64,000 bases of DNA from Microbacterium rhizomatis (GCF_008710745.1 NZ_VYSA01000001.1:1674001-1738000); one strand, 5' to 3'; shown: positions 24,206 through 33,486, counted from the first letter of the stretch. Numbers and translations are program-made. The notes: a model not told the origin generated them from the sequence alone.

Positions 24206-25360
24206 CTAGTGGAGCGCGGCGACCAGGCGGCGGATGCTGTCTCGATCGGGCTTGCCCGATGGCAGGAGCGCCAGCTCGTCCACGAGCACGAGCCGCACCG
24301 GTCGGGCATGGGGACCGATCTCGTCCGCTACCGCTGCGCGGGCCTCTTCGAGCTGCACCGATTCGCTGCGCCGCAGCGCCTCGCCGCGGGACGCGACGAC
24401 GACGGACGCCTCGCCCCACTTCTCATCGGGGATCCCCACGACGACCGCATTCTGCAGACCCGGAACGGACCGCACGATCCGTTCGACCCGATCGAGCGAG
24501 ATGTTGATGCCGCCCGACACGATGACGTTGTCGATCCGGCCCCGGACGCGCACGACGCCGTCCTCGATGAGGCCGGTGTCGCCGGTGCGATACCAGCGCG
24601 AGCCGTCGGGATCACGCAGGAATGCCGCATCCGTTCGCTCGGGGTCGCCGAGATACCCGTCCGCGAGCGTCGGAGAACTCAGCTGCAGCTCGCCGGCGAC
24701 GATCCGCGCCCGCACGCCGTCGAGCGGGCGGCCGTCGTACACGCAGCCCCCGCTCGTCTCGGTCGAGCCGTACGTGCGGACGACGCGCACTCCGGCGGCC
24801 TGGGCCCGCTCCAGTGTCGCGGCGGGGAGCGCCTGCCCGCCGATGAGGATCGCCTCGAAAGACGTCAGGGCCGTCGCGACGGAACGGTCGCTCTCGCCGG
24901 CATCCAGGAGCCTGCTCAGCTGCGCGGGAACGAGCGAGGTATAGGTCGGGATGCGGTGGCCGCCGTCGCTCGAGGCCATCATGAGCGCCGCCGAGGCGAA
25001 GGCCTGCGGGCTGAACCTCCCGCTGAGCACGGCCGGTTCACGGCCCGACACGATCGCGCGGACGAGCACCTGCAGGCCTGCGACGTAGCTCGCCGGCAGT
25101 GCGAGGAGCCAGGCGCCGTCGCCGATGCGGGCGGCGGTGGCCAGCGCGCTCGAGGTGAGCGCGCTGCGGCTGAGGACGACGCTCTTGGGGACGCCGGTCG
25201 ACCCCGAGGTCGTGACGACGACGGCCGTGCCCGGCTCGACTTCGACGGGCTCGGCACCGACCATTCCCAGACCGAGAGCGGGACCTGCGCCGTGCAGAGC
25301 TCCGCGGAGGGCGCGCAGGATGTCGCGCGGATCGTCGCCGGCGACGTGCTCGAGCCTCAT
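24206..25360 (-). CDS. menE: o-succinylbenzoate-CoA ligase
   Basis: A 384-residue ANL-superfamily adenylating enzyme. The P-loop-like TSGSTGVPKSV is at about residues 50-60, RTYGSTETSGGC binds the adenylate, YRTGDTGLIEDG and GRIDNVIVSGGINIS form the hinge, and LPSGKPDR near the C-terminus holds the catalytic Lys. It activates o-succinylbenzoate before MenB. It is shorter than typical ANL ligases (about 450-500), as in actinobacterial MenE. The ATG at 25360 comes 16 nt after the menB stop, so menB and menE form an operon. Confidence 0.92.
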   Translation of the reverse strand: MRLEHVAGDDPRDILRALRGALHGAGPALGLGMVGAEPVEVEPGTAVVVTTSGSTGVPKSVVLSRSALTSSALATAARIGDGAWLLALPASYVAGLQVLVRAIVSGREPAVLSGRFSPQAFASAALMMASSDGGHRIPTYTSLVPAQLSRLLDAGESDRSVATALTSFEAILIGGQALPAATLERAQAAGVRVVRTYGSTETSGGCVYDGRPLDGVRARIVAGELQLSSPTLADGYLGDPERTDAAFLRDPDGSRWYRTGDTGLIEDGVVRVRGRIDNVIVSGGINISLDRVERIVRSVPGLQNAVVVGIPDEKWGEASVVVASRGEALRRSESVQLEEARAAVADEIGPHARPVRLVLVDELALLPSGKPDRDSIRRLVAALH

Positions 25361-25376
25361 CGCACCGACGGACCGG

Positions 25377-26279
25377 TCAGAAGTGCCACGGGTAGGGCGA
25401 CCAGTCTGGCTCGCGCTTCTCGAGGAACGCATCGCGGCCCTCGACCGCCTCTTCGGTGCCGTACGCGAGCCGGGTCGCCTCACCGGCGAACACCTGCTGG
25501 CCCATGATGCCGTCGTCCACCGCGTTGAACGCGAACTTCAGCATCCGGATCGCGGTCGGCGACTTGGTCAGGATGGTCCGCGCCATCGAGATCGCCTCGC
25601 GCTCGAGCTCGACGTGGGGCACGACGCGGTTGACCGCGCCCATCTCGTACGCGCGCTGCGCCGAGTACTCCTCAGCCAGGAAGAACACCTCGCGGGCGAA
25701 CTTCTGCCCGATCTGGCGGGCGAAGTAGGCCGAACCGTATCCCGCATCGAACGATCCGACGTCGGCATCCGTCTGCTTGAACCTGCCGTGCTCCGCCGAC
25801 GCGATCGACAGGTCGCACACGACGTGCAGCGAGTGCCCTCCGCCTGCCGCCCAGCCGGGCACGACCGCGATCACGACCTTGGGCATGAAGCGGATGAGCC
25901 GCTGCACCTCGAGGATGTGCAGCCGCCCGACGCGCGCCGGGTCGGGCGCGGTCGCGGCGTCGCCGGCGTACGTGTAGCCGTCGCGCCCGCGGATGCGCTG
26001 GTCGCCGCCTGAGCAGAACGCCCACCCGCCGTCCTTCGCACTCGGACCGTTGCCGGTCAGCAGGACGACCCCGATGCGCGGGTTCTGGCGGGCGTCATCC
26101 AGCGCGCGATACATCTCATCGACGGTGTGCGGGCGGAACGCATTGCGCACCTCGGGGCGGTCGAACGCGATCCGCGCGATGCGCCCGTCCTTCGAGAGAT
26201 GCGACGTGACGTCGGTGTAGGTCTCGGAGCCGGGTGCCGGCATCCATTCGCTCTCATCGAACAATTCGGAAACGCTCAC
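25377..26279 (-). CDS. menB: 1,4-dihydroxy-2-naphthoyl-CoA synthase
   Basis: A 300-residue crotonase-superfamily enzyme that closes the naphthoate ring. It shows RPEVRNAFRPHTVDEM, the SGGDQRIRGRDGY segment, VVPGWAAGGGHSLHVVCDLSIAS oxyanion region and DVGSFDAGYGSAYFARQIG with the catalytic Asp, plus the C-terminal PDWSPYPWHF typical of MenB. The GTG at 26279 has TAGGCT (26291-26286) exactly 6 nt upstream. It is the first gene of the menB-menE unit and is divergent from the DUF4430 lipoprotein. Confidence 0.95.
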   Translation of the reverse strand: MSVSELFDESEWMPAPGSETYTDVTSHLSKDGRIARIAFDRPEVRNAFRPHTVDEMYRALDDARQNPRIGVVLLTGNGPSAKDGGWAFCSGGDQRIRGRDGYTYAGDAATAPDPARVGRLHILEVQRLIRFMPKVVIAVVPGWAAGGGHSLHVVCDLSIASAEHGRFKQTDADVGSFDAGYGSAYFARQIGQKFAREVFFLAEEYSAQRAYEMGAVNRVVPHVELEREAISMARTILTKSPTAIRMLKFAFNAVDDGIMGQQVFAGEATRLAYGTEEAVEGRDAFLEKREPDWSPYPWHF

Positions 26280-26285
26280 CCGCTC

Positions 26286-26291
26286 AGCCTA
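26286..26291 (-). promoter_or_regulatory. leaderless-type -10 hexamer of menB
   Basis: TAGGCT on the minus strand, then GAGCGG and the GTG at 26279. Confidence 0.6.
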
Positions 26292-26347
26292 CGGCGGGGG
26301 CGCTGACCCGGAGCGTCATGCGGCGGGTTGCGCAGACGACGCGGCCC

Positions 26348-26353
26348 TACGCT
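26348..26353 (+). promoter_or_regulatory. leaderless-type -10 hexamer of the DUF4430 lipoprotein gene
   Basis: TACGCT, then GGAACG and the GTG at 26360. It fixes the start downstream of an open frame that runs back to 26234, and leaves no room for a 5' riboswitch. Confidence 0.55.
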
Positions 26354-26359
26354 GGAACG

Positions 26360-26917
26360 GTGATATCCCTGCCCCGCGTCCTCGTGACCGCCGCGGCGAC
26401 CGCCGCGCTGCTGGTCACCCTCGCCGCCTGTGCAAGCACAGCCGCCACTTCCTCGAGCACGACCGCCGCTTCGAGCTCGGCGTCGGCCTCAGCCTCGTCG
26501 GACTCCGCCGAGTGCACCGGCGTCCGGGTCGTGGTCGAAACCGGCGACCTCGCGGTCGAGAACGGGCCCGCCGGCTCGACGTGCATCTCGACGACCGCAC
26601 CGATCGCCGCGACCGCGGTCCTCGCCGACGCGGGTCTGAAGACGGAGGGAACCACCCAGTACGGCGACCAGGTCGTGTGCCGGGTGAACGGGGTTCCCGC
26701 CGCAGACTTCGCGCTGACGGCCGCCGACGGCTCGCAGTACTTCGAGACGTGCGCAGCGATGCCCGCCGCGTTCGCATACTGGTCGCTGTGGGTGAAGCCC
26801 GCGGGCGGCGAGTGGGCGTACGCGGAAGAGGGCCTCTCGACGCTGCAGCTGCAACCCGGCGAGAGCCTCGAGCTGCTCTTCACCCTCAACGGCGCTCCCG
26901 CTTCGCCCTCGTCGTGA
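26360..26917 (+). CDS. DUF4430 (transcobalamin-like C-terminal domain) lipoprotein
   Basis: A 185-residue predicted lipoprotein: a hydrophobic signal, lipobox LAAC near residue 22, a Ser/Thr/Ala linker of about 30 residues, then a DUF4430-like domain (CTGVRVVVETGD, QVVCRVNGVPA, FAYWSLWVKPAGGEWAYAEEGL). That fold occurs as the C-terminal domain of transcobalamin/intrinsic factor. It would sit on the outer membrane face and could capture a vitamin. It is followed after 24 nt by an all-in-one ECF transporter. I infer a substrate-binding partner, perhaps for a corrinoid; neither ligand nor pairing is proven. Confidence 0.75.
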   Translation: MISLPRVLVTAAATAALLVTLAACASTAATSSSTTAASSSASASASSDSAECTGVRVVVETGDLAVENGPAGSTCISTTAPIAATAVLADAGLKTEGTTQYGDQVVCRVNGVPAADFALTAADGSQYFETCAAMPAAFAYWSLWVKPAGGEWAYAEEGLSTLQLQPGESLELLFTLNGAPASPSS

Positions 26918-26941
26918 TCGTGATCCGGTGAGCCGCCCCGC

Positions 26942-29815
26942 GTGACCTTCCGACCCGCACCCCTCAAGGCGGCGGCAGCCCTCGCCGCCGGCTTCGTCGT
27001 GGTGCGGGTGATCTACCGCGTCCTGTTCCACGGCGCAGACGGGTCGGGTCCGGTGCTGCTCGCGCTGCCCGAGGTACGACTTCCCGCGCCGTTCGCGCAC
27101 GTCGTGATGTTGGGGCCGGTCACGACGGGTGGATTGTGGGATGCTGCCGCCAGCGCACTGCCCATCGCCGCGCTGATCCTCGTCTTCGGCCTCCTCAACG
27201 CGCTCTTCGATGTCGCCCGCCTGTTCGCGCGGGGGTCGCGCCGCGGGCCCCTGCGTGGGATCGCTCGCACCCTCGGGATCGCCTGGGCGACCCTGCCCGC
27301 GCTGGCGGATGCCGTGCGCTCGGTCCGATTCGCGCAACGCCTGCGCGGCGAGCGCGGCGGAGTGCGCCTCCTCGCGCCCGTGCTGGAGCACACCCTGGAA
27401 CGGGCGACGGCGGTGGCGGCCGCCCTCGAGCTCCGCGGCCTGGCGGGCCGACCGGTCGACGGCGACTGCGCCGCCCCGGTCTCCGTGCGCGGCGCCGACC
27501 TCACGCACCGCGGAGGTGCCGGCATCCACATCGACGCGCTCGCGCTCACAGCGGGCACCCTGACGGTGCTCTCCGGGCCGACGGGGTCGGGCAAGTCGAC
27601 TCTGCTGCGCACGCTGAGCGGCCTGCACACGCACCTCGACGGGGGCGACCTCACCGGCACGGTGCGGGTCGTGGGGCACGAGCGAACGGCTGTTCCGCCG
27701 CGCGACTCCGCGCAGCTCATCGGCGTCGTCCTTCAGCACCCGCGCGAGGCGTTCACGACGGAGCGCGTCGCCGACGAGATCGGCCTGGCACTCGAGCTGC
27801 GCGGGGTCGCACCCTCGATCATCGCGTCGCGCGTCGCGGAGATTGCCGAACGCGTCGGGATCCCGAGCCTGCTCGCGCGACGGCTGCGCGGGCTGTCGGC
27901 GGGCGAAGCGACCCTCGTCGCGATTGCGGCGGCGATCGTCGAGCACCCGATCCTGTTGCTCGTCGACGAGCCTCTCGCCGACCTCGACGCATCGTACCGA
28001 CGTCGGGTGATCGAGCTCCTCGGTGCGCTCGCGCACGAGGCCGGCGTCTGCGTGGTCGTCGCCGAGCACCGCGGCGCCGAACTGCGCGGTGTGGCCGACC
28101 GCAGCATCCGCATGAGCGACGGGCGCCTGGACAGTGGCGACGACCTCGCCGTCGAGACCCCGCGGTATGCCCGGACGAGCCCGATCGGCGACCCGGTGCT
28201 CCAAGCCCGGGGACTGACCGTACGGCGCGGTTCTGCGATCGCCGTCGACGAGGCGACGATCAGCGTGAGGGCCGGTGAGATCGTCGCGCTCGTCGGCCCG
28301 AACGGGGCGGGCAAGTCGAGCCTGCTGGAGGCCCTCGCCGTGCCACCGGCCGGAGCGGACATCACGGTCGACGGCGTGCGCGCCGCGCGGGGCGTCGCCC
28401 TCGTCCCCGACGCGTCGGACGACCTCTTCACATCCGACACGGTCGCCGCCGAATGCCGACGCGCGGATCGTCGCGCACGGGCGTCGGCGGGCAGCACGTC
28501 GGCCCGTTTCGCGGGCTTCATCGGGTGGGATGCCGGCGGCCCGGAGTTCGCACGGCTGAGGATGCAGCATCCCCGCGACCTCTCCGTCGGTCAACGTCGC
28601 GCCCTTGCGCTCGCACTGCAGCTCGCGACCTCGCCGCGCGTGCTGCTCGTCGACGAACCCACGCGGGGGCTGGATGGCGCCGCACGCGACCTCGTCGCCC
28701 GGGCCCTCGTCGCCCGCGCGGACGAAGGCGCCGCCGTACTGGTGGCCACGCACGACGCGGACTTCGCCGCTGCGCTGGCAGGCCGCATCGTGCCGATGGC
28801 GGACGGGCGGCTGGGTGAGCAGGTACCGGTCCTTCCCCCGCACCGCGCTCAGGCTCTGCACCGCACTCAGGAGGGATCGAGCGGGCTCGAGCGTCCCGCC
28901 CGACTGTCCGAGCGCGCGCCGATCCCGAACCTCGACCCACCCGAGTACGGCAGCCCGGCGTCGGCGCACCCCAGGCCGTCAGCCCGGTCGGCGGGCCCGC
29001 TCATCGCGCTGCTCGCGGCGAACGCGGCCGCGCTCGCCGCGTTCTGCTGGCCGCTCGTCGCGAGCGCGCTGCCGGCGCAGGCCCAGGCGGCGGTCCCGGT
29101 CATGGCGCTGGCCCTGATCCCGCTCGCGGCCATCGTCGTGCTCGGACTCCTCGACGGCACCGTGCGTTCGGCGCACTCCCTCGCGCTCCTCGGCGTGCTC
29201 GCGGCGATCGGCGCGGCGATCCGCATCGCCGGAACCGGCGTCGGCGGCGTCGAGGCCGTCTTCGTCCTCCTCATCCTCGCCGGACGCGCGTACGGCGCCC
29301 GCTTCGGCCTGCTGCTGGGCATGCTGACGATCGCCCTGTCGTCGGTCGTATCGGGCGGGATCGGCCCGTGGACGCCGTTCCAGATGTTCGCGTGCGGCTG
29401 GGTGGGGGCGGGCGCGGGGCTGCTCCCCCGCCTCCGCGGATGGGCGGAGGTCGCGCTGCTGAGCGTCTACGGGGTCGTCGGTTCGTACGCCTTCGGGCTC
29501 ATCATGAACCTGTGGTTCTGGCCGTTCGCCGTCGGGGGCGGCACCGGCATCTCGTACGAGCCGGGCGCTCCGCTCCCCACGAACCTCGCGAGCTTCCTGC
29601 TCTATTCCCTCGTCACCTCGACCGCGACGTGGGACACCCTGCGGGCCATCACGAGCGTGATCGGCATCGTCGTCGTCGGTCGCGCGGTGCTCTCGGCGCT
29701 GCGCCGCGCGAAGCCGGTGGCGGGCAGCGTCAGACCGAGAAGTACTTCGCCTCGGGGTGGTGGAACACGAAGGCATCCGTCGACTGCTCCGGATGCAGCT
29801 GCAGTTCCTCGCTGA
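26942..29815 (+). CDS. single-polypeptide ECF transporter (T-A-A-S fusion)
   Basis: A 957-residue fusion. Residues 1-165 resemble the C-terminal two-thirds of an actinobacterial EcfT/CbiQ (LPEVRLPAPFAHVVMLGPVTT, then a coupling helix ending AAALELRGLAG); the first T helices are missing. Two ABC ATPase domains follow: Walker A GPTGSGKST near 211 with LSAGE and VDEPLADLD, then GPNGAGKSS near 451 with LSVGQ and VDEPTRGLD. From about 685 to 940 is a six-helix S component. ECF systems import vitamins. The preceding lipoprotein and neighbouring metH suggest cobalamin, by inference. The last 86 bp run antisense into metH. Confidence 0.85.
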   Translation: MTFRPAPLKAAAALAAGFVVVRVIYRVLFHGADGSGPVLLALPEVRLPAPFAHVVMLGPVTTGGLWDAAASALPIAALILVFGLLNALFDVARLFARGSRRGPLRGIARTLGIAWATLPALADAVRSVRFAQRLRGERGGVRLLAPVLEHTLERATAVAAALELRGLAGRPVDGDCAAPVSVRGADLTHRGGAGIHIDALALTAGTLTVLSGPTGSGKSTLLRTLSGLHTHLDGGDLTGTVRVVGHERTAVPPRDSAQLIGVVLQHPREAFTTERVADEIGLALELRGVAPSIIASRVAEIAERVGIPSLLARRLRGLSAGEATLVAIAAAIVEHPILLLVDEPLADLDASYRRRVIELLGALAHEAGVCVVVAEHRGAELRGVADRSIRMSDGRLDSGDDLAVETPRYARTSPIGDPVLQARGLTVRRGSAIAVDEATISVRAGEIVALVGPNGAGKSSLLEALAVPPAGADITVDGVRAARGVALVPDASDDLFTSDTVAAECRRADRRARASAGSTSARFAGFIGWDAGGPEFARLRMQHPRDLSVGQRRALALALQLATSPRVLLVDEPTRGLDGAARDLVARALVARADEGAAVLVATHDADFAAALAGRIVPMADGRLGEQVPVLPPHRAQALHRTQEGSSGLERPARLSERAPIPNLDPPEYGSPASAHPRPSARSAGPLIALLAANAAALAAFCWPLVASALPAQAQAAVPVMALALIPLAAIVVLGLLDGTVRSAHSLALLGVLAAIGAAIRIAGTGVGGVEAVFVLLILAGRAYGARFGLLLGMLTIALSSVVSGGIGPWTPFQMFACGWVGAGAGLLPRLRGWAEVALLSVYGVVGSYAFGLIMNLWFWPFAVGGGTGISYEPGAPLPTNLASFLLYSLVTSTATWDTLRAITSVIGIVVVGRAVLSALRRAKPVAGSVRPRSTSPRGGGTRRHPSTAPDAAAVPR

Positions 29816-32800
29816 GTTCGACGCCCATGCGCTCGGGCCGCAGCAGCTCGACGACCTTGCGCCGGTCCTCCATCTCGGGGCACGCGGGGTAGCCGAGCGA
29901 GAACCGCGCGCCGCGGTACTGCAGCTTGAACAGGCCGGCGGTGTCGGTCGGGTCTTCGTCGGCGAAGCCGAGTTCTTCGCGGATGCGGGCGTGCCAGCGT
30001 TCCGCGAGGGCCTCCGTCAGCTGCATCACCAGCCCGTTCAGCTCGTAGTAGTCGCGGTACTTGTCCTCGGCGAAGAGCTTCGCCGTCACCGAGTCGATGT
30101 GCGCGCCCGCCGTCACGAGCTGCACCGGCAGCACGTCGACCTGGCCGGACTCGCGTGAGCGGACGAAGTCCGACAGGCACAGGTGCCGGTCACGGCGCTG
30201 TCGCGGGAAGGTGAAGCGCAGCCGGTCGGTGCCGACCGGACCACCCGATCCCCCGTCCGGTGCGAGCAGCCCCGGCGTGCCCAGAGTGCCGCCCGGGTCG
30301 GCGCCGTGATGGAGCACCACGAGGTCGTTCCCCTCGCTGACGACGGGGAAGTACCCGTAGGCGACCGAGGCGTCCAGCATCCCCTCCCCGAGGATCCGGT
30401 CGAGCCAGTACCGCAACCGGGGGCGGCCCTCGGTCTCGACGAGCTGCTCGTAGGTGAGGCCGCCATCGCTGCGACCGGGCTTGAGGCCCCACTGCCCCAT
30501 GAAAGTCGCGCGTTCGTCGAGGAACGCGGCGTAGTCGGCGAGCGCGACGCCACGCACGACGCGGGTACCCCAGAACGGCGGAGCCGGGATCGTGTTGTCG
30601 GATGCCACGTCCGAGCGTTCGGGCATGGCTTCGGGCTCGGTGAGGGTTAGGCGCGCGCCGGCGGCATGGATGCGCTTCTTCAGGGGCGGCAGGGCGACGT
30701 CCTCCGGCGCGGCCCCTCGCGCGACGGCGACGAGCGGCTCCATGAGCGCGAGCCCTTCGAACGCATCGCGCGCGTAGCGGACCTCGCCGTCGAACAGCGA
30801 CGCGAGGTCGTCCTCCACGTATGCGCGAGTGAGCGCGGCCCCGCCGAGGATGACCGGCCACCGCTTCGCGAGACCGCGAGCCTGCAGCTCGAGGAGGTTC
30901 TCCTTCATCACGACGGTCGACTTCACGAGCAGCCCCGACATGCCGATCACGTCGGCGTCGTGCTCTTCCGCGGCGGCGATGATGTCGGCGATCGGCTGTT
31001 TGATCCCGAGGTTGATCACGTCGTAGCCGTTGTTGGTGAGGATGATGTCGACCAGGTTCTTGCCGATGTCGTGCACGTCGCCGCGGACGGTCGCGAGGAT
31101 GATCTTTCCCTTGCCCGCATCGCTGGATTTCTCCATGTGCGGCTCGAGCAGCGCGACGGCGGTCTTCATCACCTCGGCCGACTGCAGCACGAAAGGCAGC
31201 TGCATCTCGCCCGAGCCGAACCGCTCGCCGACGACCTTCATACCCTCGAGCAAGTGGTCGTTGATGATCTGCAGGGCGCTGAGCCCACCAGCGCGGGCGA
31301 GGTCGAGGTCGGCCTCGAGGCCCTTCGCCTCGCCGTCGATGATGCGCCGCTCGAGCCTCTCGTTGACCGGCAGCGCCGCGAGCTCGGCGGCACGCGCATC
31401 CTTCAGAGCGGCGCTGTCGACACCGTCGAACAGGTCGAGCATCGCCGCGAGAGGGTCGTACGTGAGGGTGCCGTCGGCGTCGTACTCCCGGCGATCCCAC
31501 ACGAGGTCCAGCGCCACCTTGCGCCGGTCGTCGGGCACGGAGGCGAGCGGCACGATCTTCGCAGCGTCGATGATCCCCGACGTCAGCCCGGCCTCGGCGG
31601 CCTCGTGGAGGAACACAGAGTTCAGGACGCTCCGCGCGGCCGGGTTCAGGCCGAACGAGACGTTGCTCACCCCGAGCGTGGTCTGCACTCCGGGATACTT
31701 CGCCGAGATCTGCCGGATCGCATCGATCGTCTCGATCGCGTCGCGCCGCGTCTCCTCCTGGCCGGTGGCAATGGGAAAGGTCAGGCAGTCCACGATGATG
31801 TCGTCGACCTTCATGCCCCACTCGCCCACCAGCGCGTCGATCAGCCGCGAGGCGATCCGCACCTTGTCGACCGCGGTGCGGGCCTGGCCCTGCTCGTCGA
31901 TCGTGAGGGCGATCACAGCCGTGCCGTGCTCCTTGACGAGCGGCATGATGCGACCGAAACGGCTGGCAGGACCTTCGCCGTCCTCGTAGTTGACCGAGTT
32001 GACCACAGGGCGGCCGCCGATCAGCTCCAGGCCCGCGCGGATCACCGCGGGCTCGGTCGAGTCGATCACGAGCGGGAGGGTGGAGGCCGAGGCGAAGCGC
32101 GACACCACCTCGCGGATGTCGGCCACCCCGTCGCGGCCGACGTAGTCGACGCACACGTCGAGGAGGTGCGCCCCGACCCGGATCTGGTTACGAGCGATCT
32201 CGACGCAGTCGTCCCAGCGCTCCTCGAGCATCGCCTCGCGGAACGCCTTGGACCCGTTGGCATTGGTCCGCTCGCCGATCGCGAGGTACGAGGCATCCTG
32301 CTCGAAGGGCACGTGCTGATACAGGCTCGCCACTCCGGGCTCCCTGACCGGCGACCGTTTCGTCTCGTCGCTGCGCTCCTCGCTCAACGACCGGACATCG
32401 CCGCGCCCGGTCGTTGAGCGAGCGGAGCGAGACGAAACGCCCAACCTCTCGACGACGGCCTTCAGATGCGCGGGCGTGGTGCCGCAGCATCCGCCGATGA
32501 GTCCGAGTCCGAACTCGCGCACGAACTGCTCGTGCGCCGTGGCCAGCTCGTCGGGGCCGAGGGGGTAATGCGCGCCGTCGGCCGTGAGCACCGGGAGTCC
32601 GGCGTTCGGCATGCACGCCACGGGCACCGTGGAGTGCTTCGACAGGTGCCGGAGGTGCTCGCTCATCTCAGCCGGGCCGGTCGCGCAGTTCAGCCCGATC
32701 GCATCGACTCCGAGCGGTTCGAGCGCGGTGAGCGCGGCCCCGATCTCGCTGCCCATGAGCATCGTGCCGGTGGTCTCGACGGTCACCTCGACGAAGATGG

Positions 32801-33419
32801 GCAGACGGATTCCTCGGCTCACGATCGCCTGCCTGCACCCGTTGATCGCCGCCTTGGTCTGCAGCAGGTCCTGCGAGGTCTCGACCAGGAACGCGTCCGC
32901 GCCTCCGTCGATCAACCCCTCGGCCTGCTCGGCGAAGGTCTGCTTGAGGTGGTCGTACGTGGTGTGGCCGAGACTCGGCAGCTTTGTGCCCGGCCCCATC
33001 GAGCCGAGCACCCATCGCACCCGGCCATCGGCGGCCTCGGCCGCCTCGACGCGCTCCCGCGCGATGCGCGCCCCGGCGGCGGCGAGTTCGGTGATCCGGT
33101 CTTCGATGCCGTAGTCGCCGAGGTTCGACCAGTTCGCGCCGAACGTGTTGGTCTCGACGGCGTCGACACCGACCGCGAGATACGCGTCGTGGATGGCGCC
33201 GATCATGTCGGGGCGGCTCACGTTGAGGATCTCGTTGCACCCCTCGAGCTGCTGATAGTCCTCGAGGCTGGGGTCGTGCTCCTGCAGCTGGGTGCCCATC
33301 GCCCCGTCGGCGATCACGACGCGGGTCTGCACCGCGTCCAGAAGCGCCTGGGAACGCGCGGGGCGCGCGACGCCTTCGACGTCGAGAGCGAAGCGAGGCA
33401 CGGCGGAGGGGGCGGTCAC
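29730..33419 (-). CDS. metH: cobalamin-dependent methionine synthase
   Basis: A 1229-residue four-module enzyme. The homocysteine domain (about 15-325) has zinc ligands in GLNCATG and GGCCGTTP (Cys311, Cys312). The pterin-binding domain spans about 365-640, and the cap plus B12 domain about 650-890 with DVHDIGKN (His783 is the lower cobalt ligand). The SAM-reactivation domain continues to the canonical PEAKYFSV end. A palindromic repeat is translated in the linker at about residues 327-355. The GTG at 33419 has TAGAAT (33431-33426) exactly 6 nt upstream, so no cobalamin riboswitch can precede it. Confidence 0.95.
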   Translation of the reverse strand: MTAPSAVPRFALDVEGVARPARSQALLDAVQTRVVIADGAMGTQLQEHDPSLEDYQQLEGCNEILNVSRPDMIGAIHDAYLAVGVDAVETNTFGANWSNLGDYGIEDRITELAAAGARIARERVEAAEAADGRVRWVLGSMGPGTKLPSLGHTTYDHLKQTFAEQAEGLIDGGADAFLVETSQDLLQTKAAINGCRQAIVSRGIRLPIFVEVTVETTGTMLMGSEIGAALTALEPLGVDAIGLNCATGPAEMSEHLRHLSKHSTVPVACMPNAGLPVLTADGAHYPLGPDELATAHEQFVREFGLGLIGGCCGTTPAHLKAVVERLGVSSRSARSTTGRGDVRSLSEERSDETKRSPVREPGVASLYQHVPFEQDASYLAIGERTNANGSKAFREAMLEERWDDCVEIARNQIRVGAHLLDVCVDYVGRDGVADIREVVSRFASASTLPLVIDSTEPAVIRAGLELIGGRPVVNSVNYEDGEGPASRFGRIMPLVKEHGTAVIALTIDEQGQARTAVDKVRIASRLIDALVGEWGMKVDDIIVDCLTFPIATGQEETRRDAIETIDAIRQISAKYPGVQTTLGVSNVSFGLNPAARSVLNSVFLHEAAEAGLTSGIIDAAKIVPLASVPDDRRKVALDLVWDRREYDADGTLTYDPLAAMLDLFDGVDSAALKDARAAELAALPVNERLERRIIDGEAKGLEADLDLARAGGLSALQIINDHLLEGMKVVGERFGSGEMQLPFVLQSAEVMKTAVALLEPHMEKSSDAGKGKIILATVRGDVHDIGKNLVDIILTNNGYDVINLGIKQPIADIIAAAEEHDADVIGMSGLLVKSTVVMKENLLELQARGLAKRWPVILGGAALTRAYVEDDLASLFDGEVRYARDAFEGLALMEPLVAVARGAAPEDVALPPLKKRIHAAGARLTLTEPEAMPERSDVASDNTIPAPPFWGTRVVRGVALADYAAFLDERATFMGQWGLKPGRSDGGLTYEQLVETEGRPRLRYWLDRILGEGMLDASVAYGYFPVVSEGNDLVVLHHGADPGGTLGTPGLLAPDGGSGGPVGTDRLRFTFPRQRRDRHLCLSDFVRSRESGQVDVLPVQLVTAGAHIDSVTAKLFAEDKYRDYYELNGLVMQLTEALAERWHARIREELGFADEDPTDTAGLFKLQYRGARFSLGYPACPEMEDRRKVVELLRPERMGVELSEELQLHPEQSTDAFVFHHPEAKYFSV
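32356..32439. repeat. REP-like palindrome inside metH
   Basis: Arms at 32356-32394 and 32407-32439 are imperfect inverted copies of a sequence containing GTCGTTGAGCGAGC and GAGACGAAACG, with a 12-nt loop. I recognise this as a repeat type common between genes of Microbacteriaceae. Here it lies in frame in the MetH linker and encodes the segment SLSEERSDETKRS. Confidence 0.75.
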
Positions 33420-33425
33420 TGCGCG

Positions 33426-33431
33426 ATTCTA
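33426..33431 (-). promoter_or_regulatory. leaderless-type -10 hexamer of metH
   Basis: TAGAAT on the minus strand, then CGCGCA and the GTG at 33419. Confidence 0.65.
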
Positions 33432-33486
33432 GCCGCCCCTCTCGTCCCCGGCCGTGGGCTGCGCCATGCGGGGAAACGCTCGGAGG

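Noticed and set aside
26489..28969. Long minus-strand open frame opposite the ECF transporter
   Set aside because: It is an Arg/Gly/Asp/His-rich shadow typical of GC-rich DNA, with no recognisable domain, and the opposite strand encodes complete ABC ATPase motifs.
33420..33486. Cobalamin riboswitch before metH or the ECF gene
   Set aside because: metH and the DUF4430 gene both have leaderless-type promoters with no 5' leader, and no B12-box-like sequence is visible in the short gaps.
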